Of a stretch of 64,000 nucleotides of DNA, positions 26,090 to 37,300 are shown one piece after another. Every line of letters begins with the position of its first letter. Position 1 is the first letter of the stretch. The notes under the pieces are model-generated. The model was not told the origin of the DNA. It saw nothing but the letters and a program-made list of their open reading frames with translations, and made no database searches. Both the position numbers and the translations under genes were made by a program. The DNA is from Brevibacterium jeotgali (GTDB lineage: Bacteria > Actinomycetota > Actinomycetes > Actinomycetales > Brevibacteriaceae), in contig NZ_FXZM01000003.1 in NCBI RefSeq assembly GCF_900169175.1, positions 1 through 64,000 of the forward strand, written 5' to 3'.

Positions 26090-29000
26090 CTACGTTCAAC
26101 GAGAACATCGTCGAGCAGGCCGCTCTGGAATACTTCGCGGAGCTGGGCTACCGACGCGTGCACGGCCCCGACATCGCACCAGGAGAGCCCAGCGCGGAGC
26201 GGGAATCGTACGTGGACGTCGTTTTGTGGGAGCGGCTACGTGGGGCGTTCCGGCGGATCAACCCGGGCACGGACGCTTCGTTGGTCGGGGAGGCTGTGAA
26301 GACCGTTCAGCGTGCCGAGTCGCAGAGTCCGATCGATGAGAATGCTCGCCTGCACCAGCTCATCACCGAGGGAGTGCCGGTCGAGCATCGTGGCGATGAC
26401 GGTCTGCTGCGGACGACCCGCCTGTGGCTGGTGGACTTCAAGAACCCAGACAACAACGACTGGGTGGCGGTCAACCAGTTCACCATCGTTGAGAACGGCA
26501 AGAACCGTCGTCCCGATGTGCTCGTGATGGTCAACGGACTTCCTCTCGCGTTGCTGGAGCTCAAGAACCCTGGTGCTGAGCACGCGACGCTGAAGTCGGC
26601 GTGGAACCAGGTGCAGACGTACCGGCACGACACTCCGTCGGTGTTCGTGCCGAATGCGCTCACGGTGATCTCTGACGGCACCTCGGCTGCGATGAGCAGC
26701 TACTCGGGCTCCTTCGAGCACTTTGCGCCCTGGAAGACGATCGACGGGCGCGAGGTCATCAGCGACCGTCCTGCGCTTGAGGTCCTGATCAAGGGCGTGT
26801 TCGAGAAGAGTCGCTTCCTCGACCTGCTGAAGAACTTCATCGTGTTCAGCGACGAGACAGTCACCGACAAAGCGACCGGGCAGCCGACGAGGTCTCTCGT
26901 GAAGCGCGTGGCGAAGTATCACCAGTACTGGGCGGTTAATGCTGCCGTCGAGTCCACGGTGCAGGCGTCCAGCCCCCAGGGCGACCGTCGTGGTGGCGTC
27001 GTGTGGCACACGCAGGGCTCGGGCAAGAGCTTCGAGATGGTGTTCTACGCCGCGAAGGTCATGCGCGACCCTCGCATGGCCAACCCGACGCTGGTGTTCA
27101 TCACCGACCGCAACGACCTCGACGACCAGCTTTTCGGCGAGACCTTTGCCCCGGCCCAGATCTTGCCCGAGACGCCCGTGCAGGCTTCGACGCGCTCTGA
27201 CCTCCGCGCGAAGCTCAAGCGGGTGTCCGGCGGCATCGTGTTCACGACCTTGCAGAAGTTCGCGCCCGGCGAGGACGGCGACACCAACCCCGTGCTCACG
27301 GATCGGCGGAACGTCGTCGTCATTGCGGACGAGGCGCATCGCAGCCAGTACGGGTTTGGGGAGAAGCTTGACCGGCATGGACGGCTGAAGGCCGGCCTTG
27401 CCAAGCACATGCGCGACTCGCTGCCCGGCGCAACGTACCTCGGCTTCACTGGCACGCCGATTGAGTCGAATGACAAGTCCACCCGGTCCGTGTTCGGCGA
27501 CTACGTCGACGTGTACGACCTCACCAGGGCGGTCGAGGACGGCGCGACGGTGCGGATCTTCTACGAATCCCGCCTGGCTAAGATCGACCTGTCTGAGTCT
27601 GACCTCGCAACGTTGGACGATCTCGCTGACGAGATTACCGAGACCGTCGAAGAAGACACGGCCACGGCGGCCAAGTCTCGATGGTCGAGGCTGGAAGCGA
27701 TCGTCGGTGCCGAGTCTCGGCTGGATCTCGTTGCGCAGGACATCGTCGAGCACTGGGAGAAGCGTCGCGAGTCGCTGTTCGGAAAGGGCATGATCGTGAC
27801 CATGAGCCGGCGCATCGCTGTCCGGCTCTACGAGAAGATTGTCGCATTGCGGCCAGACTGGCACTCGGACGATCCTGCCGAGGGCAAGATCAAGGTCGTC
27901 ATGACAGGGTCCGCAGCTGATCCCACGGAGTTCCAGCCGCACATCCACCCGAAGGATGTACGCAAGGACCTCAAGCTGCGGGCGAAGAACGCAGACGATC
28001 CGCTGGAGCTAGTGATCGTCCGCGATATGTGGCTGACCGGGTTCGATGCGCCGTCGATGCACACCATGTACGTCGACAAGACCATGCAGGGTGCGGGGCT
28101 CATGCAGGCGATCGCACGCGTGAACAGGACCTTCCGGGACAAGCCTGGTGGGCTGATCGTCGACTACATCGGCGTATTCGCCAACCTTCAGTCGGCGCTG
28201 GCCGAGTACTCGCCATCGGACCGCGATCAGGCAGGCGTGCCGATAGACGAGATGGTCCAGGTCATGCTGGAGAAGCACGATATCGTCCGCGGGCTCCTGC
28301 ACGGCGTCAAGTACGACTCCTCACCGGAGCTGACGGCGTCGCAGCGGCTGAACGAGTACGCCAAGGTCCTCGACTTCGTCATGGCCGATCCCGACCGCAC
28401 CTCGCGATTCAACGACCAGGTACTCGCGTTGGCGAAAGCATTTGCCCTGGCGGGCGCTCGCGATGAGGCCGCGGCGATCAGGAACGACGTGCGGCTGTTC
28501 ACGGATGTCCGCGCGGCAATTCTGAAGATCCAGAACCCGGACTCCGGGAAAGGCGGATCCGGCGCCGTGGAGATCGACACGGCCCTCGGCCAGCTGCTCA
28601 ACGAGGCCGTTGCCGCGGACCAGGTCGTCGACGTGTTCAAGCTCGCTGGCGTGGAGACGCCTGAGATCTCGATCCTCAGCGATGAGTTCCTCGATTCGCT
28701 TGCCGATAGGGAGAAGCCCAACCTCCAGATGGGTCTGCTGCGCCGTCTCCTGAACGATCAGATCCGCACTGTGCAGCGCACGAACCTTGTGCAGTGCCGG
28801 AAGTTCTCGGAGATGCTCGACGAGGCAGTGAACCGGTACACGAACCGCTCGTTGACAACCGCCGAGATCATCGCTGAACTCGTCAAGCTCGCCAAGCAGA
28901 TGCGCGATGCTCAGCAGCGTCATGAGGAGCTCGGTCTCTCGGTTGCCGAGATCGCTCTGTACGACGCAATTGCACAGAATGATGCTGCTGTGCTTGAGCT

Positions 29001-29220
29001 CGGTGACGAAACGCTGAAAAAGATCGCAGTTGATCTTGTTTCGGCCGTGCGAACAAGTGTCGTCATCGACTGGGATCAGAAGGAAAGTGTTCGCGCAGAG
29101 ATGCGATCGAAGGTACGGCGGCTTCTTGCGAAGTACGACTATCCGCCAGACGCGGAGAAGACAGCTATTGAGCTGGTTCTTGAACAGGCGGAAGTATTGG
29201 CGAGAAACGACCCTTCGTGA
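26086..29220 (+). CDS. hsdR: Type I restriction endonuclease subunit R
   Basis: 1044 residues, full length. Order: N-terminal PD-(D/E)XK nuclease with [20 protein letters not shown] followed by Q-VQTY (about 150-175); SF2 translocase with Walker [13 protein letters not shown] (about 307), [12 protein letters not shown] (about 414) and LGFTGTPIE (about 450); motif [13 protein letters not shown]; and a long helical C-terminus ([15 protein letters not shown]). It cuts unmodified DNA after translocation in the HsdR2M2S1 complex. All motifs are intact, so the system should be active. Confidence 0.95.
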   Translation: MTTFNENIVEQAALEYFAELGYRRVHGPDIAPGEPSAERESYVDVVLWERLRGAFRRINPGTDASLVGEAVKTVQRAESQSPIDENARLHQLITEGVPVEHRGDDGLLRTTRLWLVDFKNPDNNDWVAVNQFTIVENGKNRRPDVLVMVNGLPLALLELKNPGAEHATLKSAWNQVQTYRHDTPSVFVPNALTVISDGTSAAMSSYSGSFEHFAPWKTIDGREVISDRPALEVLIKGVFEKSRFLDLLKNFIVFSDETVTDKATGQPTRSLVKRVAKYHQYWAVNAAVESTVQASSPQGDRRGGVVWHTQGSGKSFEMVFYAAKVMRDPRMANPTLVFITDRNDLDDQLFGETFAPAQILPETPVQASTRSDLRAKLKRVSGGIVFTTLQKFAPGEDGDTNPVLTDRRNVVVIADEAHRSQYGFGEKLDRHGRLKAGLAKHMRDSLPGATYLGFTGTPIESNDKSTRSVFGDYVDVYDLTRAVEDGATVRIFYESRLAKIDLSESDLATLDDLADEITETVEEDTATAAKSRWSRLEAIVGAESRLDLVAQDIVEHWEKRRESLFGKGMIVTMSRRIAVRLYEKIVALRPDWHSDDPAEGKIKVVMTGSAADPTEFQPHIHPKDVRKDLKLRAKNADDPLELVIVRDMWLTGFDAPSMHTMYVDKTMQGAGLMQAIARVNRTFRDKPGGLIVDYIGVFANLQSALAEYSPSDRDQAGVPIDEMVQVMLEKHDIVRGLLHGVKYDSSPELTASQRLNEYAKVLDFVMADPDRTSRFNDQVLALAKAFALAGARDEAAAIRNDVRLFTDVRAAILKIQNPDSGKGGSGAVEIDTALGQLLNEAVAADQVVDVFKLAGVETPEISILSDEFLDSLADREKPNLQMGLLRRLLNDQIRTVQRTNLVQCRKFSEMLDEAVNRYTNRSLTTAEIIAELVKLAKQMRDAQQRHEELGLSVAEIALYDAIAQNDAAVLELGDETLKKIAVDLVSAVRTSVVIDWDQKESVRAEMRSKVRRLLAKYDYPPDAEKTAIELVLEQAEVLARNDPS

Positions 29221-29415
29221 TGTATTGTGGCGAGACTCGTAGGCCACAGTGGACGACTTTCGTCTAGAGGAGCGCTGACAGCCTGTTGGCAAGATGGGCT
29301 CTGCGGCGCAACCGTTTCTTGAGATCCGAGTGTAGAAGCACGCATCTCGGAGAATGATCGAGCAGGCGCGTGTGCAAGAACCTGAAGACGGTCGTCGACA
29401 GAGTGTGAGGACTCC

Positions 29416-29958
29416 ATGGATATTCGTTTTGGTTAGGGTGCGAGTGGCGATGCTGCGGGGGACGACGACGGCTGGAACCGTGCCGTCCTCGGCCCACTTC
29501 AGTTGCTTTCCCTTCTGCAAACACGGCTGGGGCTCACACGTCCAAGAGGCACCCTCCCGGCTCGCGTTGCGCAGTCCCTGCACTCATGGAGCGGGCCGAC
29601 CACCCGTGGTACCGGGAGTCCTTCGCAAAGGATCCGTGGAACACCGCACGACAAGTGCTCGCGCTGCGCGACGCCGCGATCAGCGCAGGACGCGCAGCGG
29701 CAGACGCCACACCCTCCCGGCTCTCAGCCCTCAGCCCTCAGCGCTATCGAATCCCGCATCACCGTCGGACCTGCTCGGACCCGCGCGCCACTCTCGCGCC
29801 CGGATCCGTCGACGACCTCCGTGAGATTCTCACCGTGCTCCGTGAACTCGCCGCGGTGTCCGATTCCGATACCTGGCCACTCGGTGTCGCCTCGATCGAG
29901 CTATTCGACGACTTCGCCTACTTGCCCTACGAGTGGCAGGAGCTTCTCGAGCTTCTAG
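29416..29958 (+). pseudogene. AddB-like PD-(D/E)XK nuclease family gene, broken and cut by IS481
   Basis: An ATG with GAGG six bases upstream starts MDIRFG, immediately followed by a TAG, then in frame GDDDGWNRAVLGPLQLLSLL-QTRLGLTRP. Reading then moves one frame (DHPWYRESFAKDPWNTARQV, LALRDAAISAG), returns (ALSAIESRI), and shifts again (VDDLREILTVLRELAAV) to PYEWQELLELL at the IS edge. The order LGP-LL-LE-RLGL, then W--S---DPW-TAR-LL-LRD, is that of the N-terminal part of actinobacterial AddB-like exonuclease proteins. A nonsense codon, several frameshifts and the IS insertion all inactivate it. The rest is missing on the far side of the IS. Confidence 0.6.
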
Positions 29959-30962
29959 GTGTATGAGGTCACGACGTTGTCGACACGGTCGTGGACTCGG
30001 CTAGCGGGAGGCAGGTCTGCACAAGCGGTGTGAGGCCGATGGTAGTTGTAGTGATGGACCCATACGCCAATCGCGTTCCGGCGGGCCTGTTCAGAGGCGT
30101 AGACACGGGCGTAGAGGCATTCCTCGGTCAGCAGTCGCTGGTAGCGCTCGACCTTGCCGTTATGCCTGGGCGTGTACGCGCGAGTGCGCTGGTGCCGCGA
30201 CGCCAGTGACTTAGCGGAGCGGGCGAAAGCTGCGGCTCGGTAGTTGGTTCCGTTGTCCGTGACTACGCGCACGCAGCGGGTGATGCCGTGGACAGCGAAG
30301 TAGGCACGAGCGCGAGCGAAGAACCCGACTGTAGTCGCCGCGGTCTCGTCCTCAAGAGACTCGGTGTACGCCAGCCGTGAGAAGTCATCGATCGCGGAGT
30401 GCAGGTAGGTGTAGCCGACTTTCTGCTTGTGCGCCCGCTTGCTGGCCAGCGCTGGCTTGCTGCCGCGGCCGTGAGCCCACCAGCCGCCGCCATCGGGGAT
30501 CTTGCCGACCTTCTTCACGTCGAGGTGGATCATGTGTCCCGGAAACCTCGCCGTGATCCGCCCGGGCTGCCGGTTGTTCTCCCCGGTCGGGTCCAGATCG
30601 CGACGGCGGGCGATCCCGAGGCGCTTCAACCAGCGAGAGACTGTTCGTACGCAGCAGTGGTGCCCCTGCTCGACGAGTTCGAGGGTGATGCGTCGGGCGG
30701 ACCATTTGTAGTCACGCCGCCACCGATCGATCAGTTCGATCGCCTCGAGTGCAAGCCGGTGCGGACGCCGGGCTGGTGCGCTGGAGCGATCCTCGAGCGC
30801 ATCGGGGCCATCAGCGTGGTAGCGGGCGACCCATTTCGTCAGTGTTGCTCTGGCGATGCCGGCTTCGGCTGCGACGTGGGACAGCGGTCGGCCGTAGTCG
30901 AGGACGCGGTCAACGAGACGCTGTCTTCCGGCAGGCGTCAGCGGCGCGTTAGCGTGGGTCAT
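29955..30962 (-). CDS. IS481-family transposase
   Basis: 335 residues from MTHANAPLTPAGR. N-terminal helix-turn-helix (RPLSHVAAEAGIARATLTKW), a second HTH-like segment (YKWSARRITLEL, VRTVSRWLKRLG), and an integrase core with the DDE set in MIHLDVKKVGKI, RVVTDNGTNYRA and the Glu of PRHNGKVERYQRLL. This is IS481/IS3-type. The core looks complete. The last codons (VVTSYT) reach the left IS end and the TAG stop at 29955-29957 lies in the flanking CTAG, so the stop codon comes from the target site. Confidence 0.92.
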   Translation of the reverse strand: MTHANAPLTPAGRQRLVDRVLDYGRPLSHVAAEAGIARATLTKWVARYHADGPDALEDRSSAPARRPHRLALEAIELIDRWRRDYKWSARRITLELVEQGHHCCVRTVSRWLKRLGIARRRDLDPTGENNRQPGRITARFPGHMIHLDVKKVGKIPDGGGWWAHGRGSKPALASKRAHKQKVGYTYLHSAIDDFSRLAYTESLEDETAATTVGFFARARAYFAVHGITRCVRVVTDNGTNYRAAAFARSAKSLASRHQRTRAYTPRHNGKVERYQRLLTEECLYARVYASEQARRNAIGVWVHHYNYHRPHTACADLPPASRVHDRVDNVVTSYT

Positions 30963-31072
30963 TGGAACGGGTCTCTTTCTGCTGGATGGTTGCTTCGACA
31001 CCACCCATCGTGCAGTCCAGGGACCCGTTCCTTCATCCCCGATCGGTGACTACAACGTCATGACCCACAACA
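29960..31072 (-). mobile_element. IS481-family insertion sequence
   Basis: 1113 bases with imperfect terminal inverted repeats of about 27 bases. Both begin TGT and share GGTCA-GACGTTGT in the middle. The flanks are TCTAGG on the left and TCTAGT on the right, so CTAG with its preceding T is repeated at both ends. This fits the NCTAGN target preference known for IS481. The single transposase gene fills the element. Confidence 0.85.
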
Positions 31073-31316
31073 TCTAGTTGCTCAACATTTAGTGCGTTTC
31101 TGGCCAACAACGACTTCAACTGGAGGACCTTCGCGTCTGCTCCAGCGTTGCTGTCTTCGATTCGCAACGTGGCCGTTCCATCTTTCTATCTCGGTGAGTC
31201 TCGCATATGCCGCTGAAACGGTCGTCTCTCGCAAAGGTCTCACGCGATACAAGCGAAATATGTGTCGTCCGCGCGTCTGAATGACGAGAGGAGTTCTCAT
31301 CAGCGAGGATGGTTCC
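31073..31316. other. 244-base gap between the IS and the DUF6361 gene
   Basis: No gene supported. The AddB-like pseudogene does not continue here, so material to the right of the IS was deleted or replaced. The promoter of the following three-gene operon must lie in this gap. Confidence 0.4.
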
Positions 31317-32561
31317 ATGACCTCGGTTTTCGGATGGGTAGCGACGGACGCGGAGCAGCGTCGGCGGATGACGGGGCTCGTCGATCAGTTCCGGGACTCG
31401 ACGACCATCGACGACCTGGGCCTCGGCGGAATACGCGATGCGTTCGCAGACACCCTCTTCCCCGGCACGTCCACACTGCACACCCGCATCCGCTACGCCC
31501 TCTTCGTCCCGTGGCTCATGCAGCTGGCGGCTGATCGTCGGTCGAGCGTCTCTGAGATGTCCGCAGCCTTCGCGCGCAGCGAATTCCAGCTGACGACGGC
31601 ATTACTGGAGGGACGCGAAGTCACAGGAGTGATCGGCAGAGTCGCCGGTGCCGATCTCAAGCGGACCGCTTCCGTCGTCTATTGGGGCATGCTCTCGTCC
31701 TGGGGTGTGATCTCGCGAGGATTCACTCTTCGTCAGTACTTCGAGCGGGTCCTCCTGCGCCGGATGCAAGCGCGTACACAGCCTCGGGCGGACGACCCAG
31801 AAGCCGTGTGGGAGCTGACTCCGACCGGTCTCCACGAAGGACTGCCGTCTGCTCCTCCTGACCTGCTCACGTCGACGGACTTCACTCTGCGGCCGGAGGA
31901 CGCGCGGTTCCTGCGTGAGTCGATCACCTACAGCGCCCCTGATTCGCTGCTGGCGCACCTGGTGCAGAACAAACCGGACGGATGGACGGATCGGGACTCG
32001 GCCCCAGAGTCGTTCGCCTCCCCAGAGGTCATGCGCGATCTGCCGCTCGAGCTCCACAGCGAGGTCGATCGCGCGTACAGATACTCCGTCGCCATCCACG
32101 GGGCGAACCTGCTCTACAACCTCGTCCTGGCCAGCCGGACACACCGCAAGCGTGACGACGGGAGCACGTACGGCGAGCACTATGAGGCGTGGATACGCGA
32201 ATGGTTCGACGAGGCCAGATCCGTCGGGTTACCGGATGCGGAAGACCTCCGCCGAATCTGGATGATGGTCACCTCGACAGGGCGCGCGCTGTCCCCGTCG
32301 ACAAGGAGCTTCGTCGAAGGTTGGTGCGCGGCCGTCGTGGACGCGACCTCGGCAGAGGACCTCATCCACAGCCAGAGTCTTGCGACGCGCGTGGCGAACC
32401 GGGAGCAGGAGAAGAAGGGACCTCGGGCGCGGCTCAACCCGAGCAACCGCCAAGCGCTGGACGCATGGACCGGCGCCGCCGGCACCGGCCGCAACACGTT
32501 CCGCTGGGGCATCGTCCGAGATCACCTGCAGGACCTCTACGACGCGGAGGCCGCCTCCTGA
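31317..32561 (+). CDS. DUF6361-type protein, first gene of a three-gene candidate defence operon
   Basis: 414 residues from MTSVFGWVATDAEQRRRM, with GAGG eight bases before the ATG. The N-terminus FGW--TD-EQRRRM, DDLGLGGIRDAFADTLFPGT and LHTRIRYALFVPWLM is the signature I associate with DUF6361, a family of unknown function often found with helicase and phospholipase D-like genes. The rest is helical (TASVVYWGMLSSWGVISRGF, YRYSVAIHGANLLYNLVLAS). No enzyme motif is obvious. Its stop shares one base with the next ATG (TGATG), so the three proteins are made together and perhaps form a complex. Confidence 0.75.
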   Translation: MTSVFGWVATDAEQRRRMTGLVDQFRDSTTIDDLGLGGIRDAFADTLFPGTSTLHTRIRYALFVPWLMQLAADRRSSVSEMSAAFARSEFQLTTALLEGREVTGVIGRVAGADLKRTASVVYWGMLSSWGVISRGFTLRQYFERVLLRRMQARTQPRADDPEAVWELTPTGLHEGLPSAPPDLLTSTDFTLRPEDARFLRESITYSAPDSLLAHLVQNKPDGWTDRDSAPESFASPEVMRDLPLELHSEVDRAYRYSVAIHGANLLYNLVLASRTHRKRDDGSTYGEHYEAWIREWFDEARSVGLPDAEDLRRIWMMVTSTGRALSPSTRSFVEGWCAAVVDATSAEDLIHSQSLATRVANREQEKKGPRARLNPSNRQALDAWTGAAGTGRNTFRWGIVRDHLQDLYDAEAAS

Positions 32562-34399
32562 TGCTCAGCCCCGACGACCAGCTGCTCCTCACCGACGCAC
32601 TGCGTCCACCGGTCGGCTTCGACGTCGAGTGCGCGGTCGCGACCACGTACTCACTCACCGTCGAGTCTGTTCTCGTGGCACCGATGTCGTTCGCGATGTC
32701 CCACGGCGACGTTCTTCCTCAGGGATCTGAGGGAGACACCGTCGAAGTGCTGGATGCCGTCCAGAGGTATATCGACCTCACGACGGTGTTCGTCCAGTCC
32801 GGTGGCATCCATATCCCCGCGTCCCACAGTCGCATCCTGACGTTCCTCGAAGACAGCATCGTCGAAGTGGAGCCACCGGACCGGACGGGATCCTTCCACC
32901 CCAAGGTGTGGGCAGTCCGCTACGGAGCCGATGACCACCCGCCGCACCACCGCCTGATCATCACGAGCCGGAACCTCACACAGGACTCGTCCTGGGACAC
33001 GATCCTCGTCCTCGACGAATCTGCGGACGGACCGATCGACGGGCGACCCGCCGCTGACTTCGTCCGGAGGTTGCCCGATCTGGCGACCCGGCCCACGGAT
33101 GAGAACGGCGGGGAACGAGCCCGGCGGGTGGAAGGCCTCGCGGATTCGCTTGCGACCGCCAGGTTCGCCTTGCCCGCTCCGTATACGGATGGCTCCTTGC
33201 TGCCGATGGGGCTGGGCGAGGTTGAGTGGCCCTTTCCCCAGAGTGCGGAGAAGGCGCTCGTCGTCAGCCCATTCCTCGCGGCGGGTCAGCTGGACGCAGT
33301 CCGATCAAGTGCGGAGGACGCGACACTCATCTCACGGGCGGACTCGATGAATGCGCTCGGTGGGCATGCACTGAGCGCATGGGACACCCGAGTTCTCCAC
33401 GCCGCGGCGGAAGGGACCGACGACGACGCAGAGATGGACAGCGATGGAACGTCCCCAGCACTTATGGAGACCGGTCTGCACGCGAAGACCGTCGTTCTGG
33501 ACGGCGCGGACGGAGAATCCATCACCGTGACCGGCAGCGCGAACATCACGCAGTCAGCATGGACTCGGAATGTCGAGTTCGACGTGATCCTCTGGGGACC
33601 GACGGCGACGACCGGAGTCGACGCAGTCCTGGACGGAGGGGGCGCCCCCATCGGTCTCCGCTCCATCACCGAGCCATTCACACCAGAGCACGAGGAGCCG
33701 GAGACGGACGCCGAACGTGCCGTGCGCTATCGGATCGAGCACTTCCACCGTCAGCTGGCGCGCCGACGGCCGGTCCTCGATGTGGCGATCCTCGGTGACA
33801 GCACGATCTCGGTCAGGTTGGACCTCGACGTGCCGGACGACGCACTCAGTGCGAACACCACCGTCTGGCTGCAGTCCGTGGCAGCCACGGCGCGAGGACT
33901 GGAGAGCGAGGGAGTGTGGACGGTCGCACCGGTAAACGTCACGAGGTTCCTCGCTGTGGAGACGACCGCAGACGTCGACGGGACTGCGGTGACGCGGCGC
34001 TGCATCCTCACCTGCGCGCTCTCAGGAGACCCGATCGATCGGCGTCGTGCTGCTCTGGCAGCGATCCTGTCCAGTCCTCGAAGCGTCCTGCTCTATCTCG
34101 CGATGCTTCTGGGGCTCGATCCGAACGATGCAGTCCTCGCCGCAGACGCTCAGGGGGACGGTTCAGCAGACGCCTCCCTGACCGCGGCAAGCGGGGAGTC
34201 GCCAGGTGCGGGGCTTCCTCCCATCGTCCTCTTCGAACCCCTCATGCACGCGACGAGGGATCCGAAGCAGCTGGCGACGGTTGCAGGTCAGATCGACGAA
34301 CTGCGTGCCATGCCCGGTGCGGAAGAGCGGATTCCGCAGGAGTTCCTCGATATGTGGGACGTCGTCCTCGCAACAGTCCGCCCGAAAGGTGCGCCATGA
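32561..34399 (+). CDS. HKD/phospholipase D-like nuclease protein
   Basis: 612 residues. Two half-sites of a PLD fold are seen: GSFHPKVWAVRY with LIITSRNLTQD (about 110-140) and GLHAKTVVLDG with ITVTGSANITQSAW (about 305-332). Each has the H-x-K and the following S-x-N of the catalytic motif, like TDP1 and type IIS BfiI-type PLD nucleases. The Asp of a full HKD motif is not clear. The remaining 280 residues form a beta-rich C-terminal part without a known motif. One-base overlap with the DUF6361 gene and ATGA overlap with the helicase. Probably the DNA-cleaving member of the unit. Confidence 0.85.
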   Translation: MLSPDDQLLLTDALRPPVGFDVECAVATTYSLTVESVLVAPMSFAMSHGDVLPQGSEGDTVEVLDAVQRYIDLTTVFVQSGGIHIPASHSRILTFLEDSIVEVEPPDRTGSFHPKVWAVRYGADDHPPHHRLIITSRNLTQDSSWDTILVLDESADGPIDGRPAADFVRRLPDLATRPTDENGGERARRVEGLADSLATARFALPAPYTDGSLLPMGLGEVEWPFPQSAEKALVVSPFLAAGQLDAVRSSAEDATLISRADSMNALGGHALSAWDTRVLHAAAEGTDDDAEMDSDGTSPALMETGLHAKTVVLDGADGESITVTGSANITQSAWTRNVEFDVILWGPTATTGVDAVLDGGGAPIGLRSITEPFTPEHEEPETDAERAVRYRIEHFHRQLARRRPVLDVAILGDSTISVRLDLDVPDDALSANTTVWLQSVAATARGLESEGVWTVAPVNVTRFLAVETTADVDGTAVTRRCILTCALSGDPIDRRRAALAAILSSPRSVLLYLAMLLGLDPNDAVLAADAQGDGSADASLTAASGESPGAGLPPIVLFEPLMHATRDPKQLATVAGQIDELRAMPGAEERIPQEFLDMWDVVLATVRPKGAP

Positions 34400-37300
34400 C
34401 AGACGAACGTCCCGACCTCGGGCAGATCCTCAGCGGACTGAAGCCCTTCCAGCTGGCGACCGTCGAGCACGTCTTCGCGCGGCTCTGGGGCGACGGTGAC
34501 ACCGTCGACCGCTTCCTCGTCGCAGACGAGGTCGGGCTGGGGAAGACGCTCGTGGCTAAAGGCGTCGCGGCGAAGGCCATCGATCACCTGTGGAAAAGCG
34601 CTGAGGACGCCGGCCGACCGATCACGATCGTCTACATCTGCTCGAACCACCAGATCGCGCGACAGAACCTCGCCCGCCTCTCGCAGCTGACCGACGGTGT
34701 CGTCCAGTCCAATGCCGACCGCCTCACGCTTCTTCCGCTGTCCCTGCGCGAGGTCGAGGGCCGGAGGGTGCAGGTCATCGCCTTCACCCCCGGGACGTCG
34801 CTGGAGCTGGGCCGTGCGACGGGGAAGCTGGAAGAGCGGGCGCTCCTCAAGCGGATGCTCACACAGGCGTTCCCCGCCGATGACTTCACGGATCCGTCGT
34901 GGATCAGCTATCTGGCGGTGGGGGCTTCGGAAGAGCGCTTCGCCGCGAGGGTGGCCGAGTTCGAGAAAGAGCGCGATCTGCCCGAAGGCCTCGTTCGGCA
35001 GTTCCGGGAGCACCTGCTCGCGCAGTCTGGTCCCGGAGGTGAGGGGCTCCTCGCGGAGCTGCTGCAGAACCAGCGGGCATGGGCTGAGGGCTCGGTGCCG
35101 GACGACGAGGCTGTAGCACTGCGGAAGATGCTCATCTCCCGGATGCGGATCGCCATGGCCCACGCGTCCATCGATCTGCTGAGACCGGACCTCGTGATCC
35201 TCGATGAGTTCCAGCGATTCAAAGACCTCTTCGCCGATGACAGCACGATCACCCTCACCGACGCGCAGAAGCTCGCCCAGCAGGTCATCAGCAGAGACGG
35301 TGCGAAGACTCTGGTGCTGTCGGCTACGCCGTACAAGATGTACACGCTGTCCGACGACGCCGACGGCGAAGACCACTATCGCGACTTCACGAGCACGATC
35401 GCATTCCTCGCCGGCAAGCAGCCCGCCCAGCAGATCACCCGATGGCTGAGCACGATGCGCCGCGGGATCATGACGGGGACACCCGACAGCGTCGCCGGTG
35501 CCGACGCCGCCCGCGAGCAGGCGGAGGATGCACTGCGTTCGGTGATGTCCCGCACTGAGCGGTTGGCGGCCACTGCGGACCGGAACGGGATGCTGACGAC
35601 CAAAGAGCTCGGTTCCCTCACGCTGACGCCGGCAGACGTCCGCGGGTGGAGGGCTCTCGACGACATCGCCCAGGAACTGGGTGTGGGCAGTCCGTTCGAG
35701 TTCTGGCGAGCGGGTCCGTACACGCACAACATGATGGACTCATGGGGCTACAAGCTGCAGGAGAAGCTGCTCGATCGCCTGGAGCACGGAGATAGGGAAC
35801 TGGCCCGGACGCTCCGGCTGCATCGGAAAGCGCTGCTGCCGTGGCAGACGATCCACGAGTATGGGGAAGTCGACCCCGCCAATGCCAAGCTCCGTGCCCT
35901 CATCGACGACTTGGCGGCGCACGACGGATGGCGGCTGGTCTGGGTCAGCCCGTCACTGCCGTATCTCCAACCTGCAGGTGTGTACGCGAGCGAGGGGGCC
36001 CGTCGGTTCACGAAGAAGCTGATCTTCTCGGCTTGGAACGTCGTGCCCAAGACGATCGCTTCGCTGGTGAGCTACGACATGGAGCGCCGTGCGGTGCGGT
36101 CCGATCCCTCAGCGGCGGCGCGGGAGAAGACGTACGGGAGCGGCTCGCCTTCGACACCGTTGGCGTTCGGATGGGATTCGGAACGCGATGCGCCGAGAAA
36201 CCTGCCCAATCTGTCCGTCATCTATCCGTCTGCGACGCTCGCGCGAGCGGGGGACCCTCTGCGGATCGCGCAGGAAGCCGGCGAATCGCTGCCGCTGGAT
36301 CCCGAGAAATATGGGGCCCTCGTGCATGAACGCATCGACGGAATGCTCGCGCGGGCTGGGATAGAACCTCAGCGCGGCGGCGACGGCTCCCGCCGGCGCT
36401 GGTACGGGCTGGCACCCATGCTCCTCGACCGCCTCGCCGCGGAGGACGAAGGGTGGACCGCCGGATTGCCGATGCGGGCCTGGTCCGACCGGAACGAGGG
36501 CTCTCGGCTCGCGGACCACGCACGCTGGGCAGAGAAGAGTATCGCTGAGCTGGAAGAAGCGCTCGGTCCTCCACCATCCGATCTCGCCCTCGTGCTGACG
36601 GTCATCGCGGCTGCGAGCCCCGGAGTCTGCGCCCTTCGCGCAGTCACACGATCCGCAGAGGATGGTGGGGCGCTCTACGACTCGGAGGTGAGAGCCCACG
36701 CGCTCCACGCTGCGACCGGCCTTCGGAACCTCTTCAACCGGCCGACAGTCGTGTCCATTGTCCGCGGCGCGACCGACGATGCGGGCGCAGATGTGGATTC
36801 GTACTGGCGACAGGTTCTCCAGTACTGCTTTGACGGCAATCTCCAGGCTGTGCTCGACGAGTACTGTCACATGCTCAAGGATGCCGGTCTGGAGACCGAG
36901 TCACCCGCTGTCCAGGCGGAAGCGCTCGGAGAGCACATCCATGACTCCGCATCGATCCGCACGTCGCAGAATGCCATCCACGACTTCGACGTGGGACGAG
37001 GGAAGGCTCAGGTGGACGTCCGCCATCTCAAGTCTCACATCGCGGCCCGATTCGGCCGTGCCGCGACGAGCGATGAAGCGTCGGAACGAGAAGCGACAGT
37101 GCGTGAGGGGTTCAACTCTCCGTTCTGGCCGTTCGTCCTCGCAAGCACGTCTGTGGGGCAGGAAGGCCTCGACTTCCACACGTACAGTCACGCGGTCGTG
37201 CATTGGAATCTGCCGTCCAACCCGGTCGACCTCGAACAGCGGGAAGGTCGCGTCCACCGGTTCAAGGGCCACGCGGTGAGGAGGAACATCGCGGACGAGT

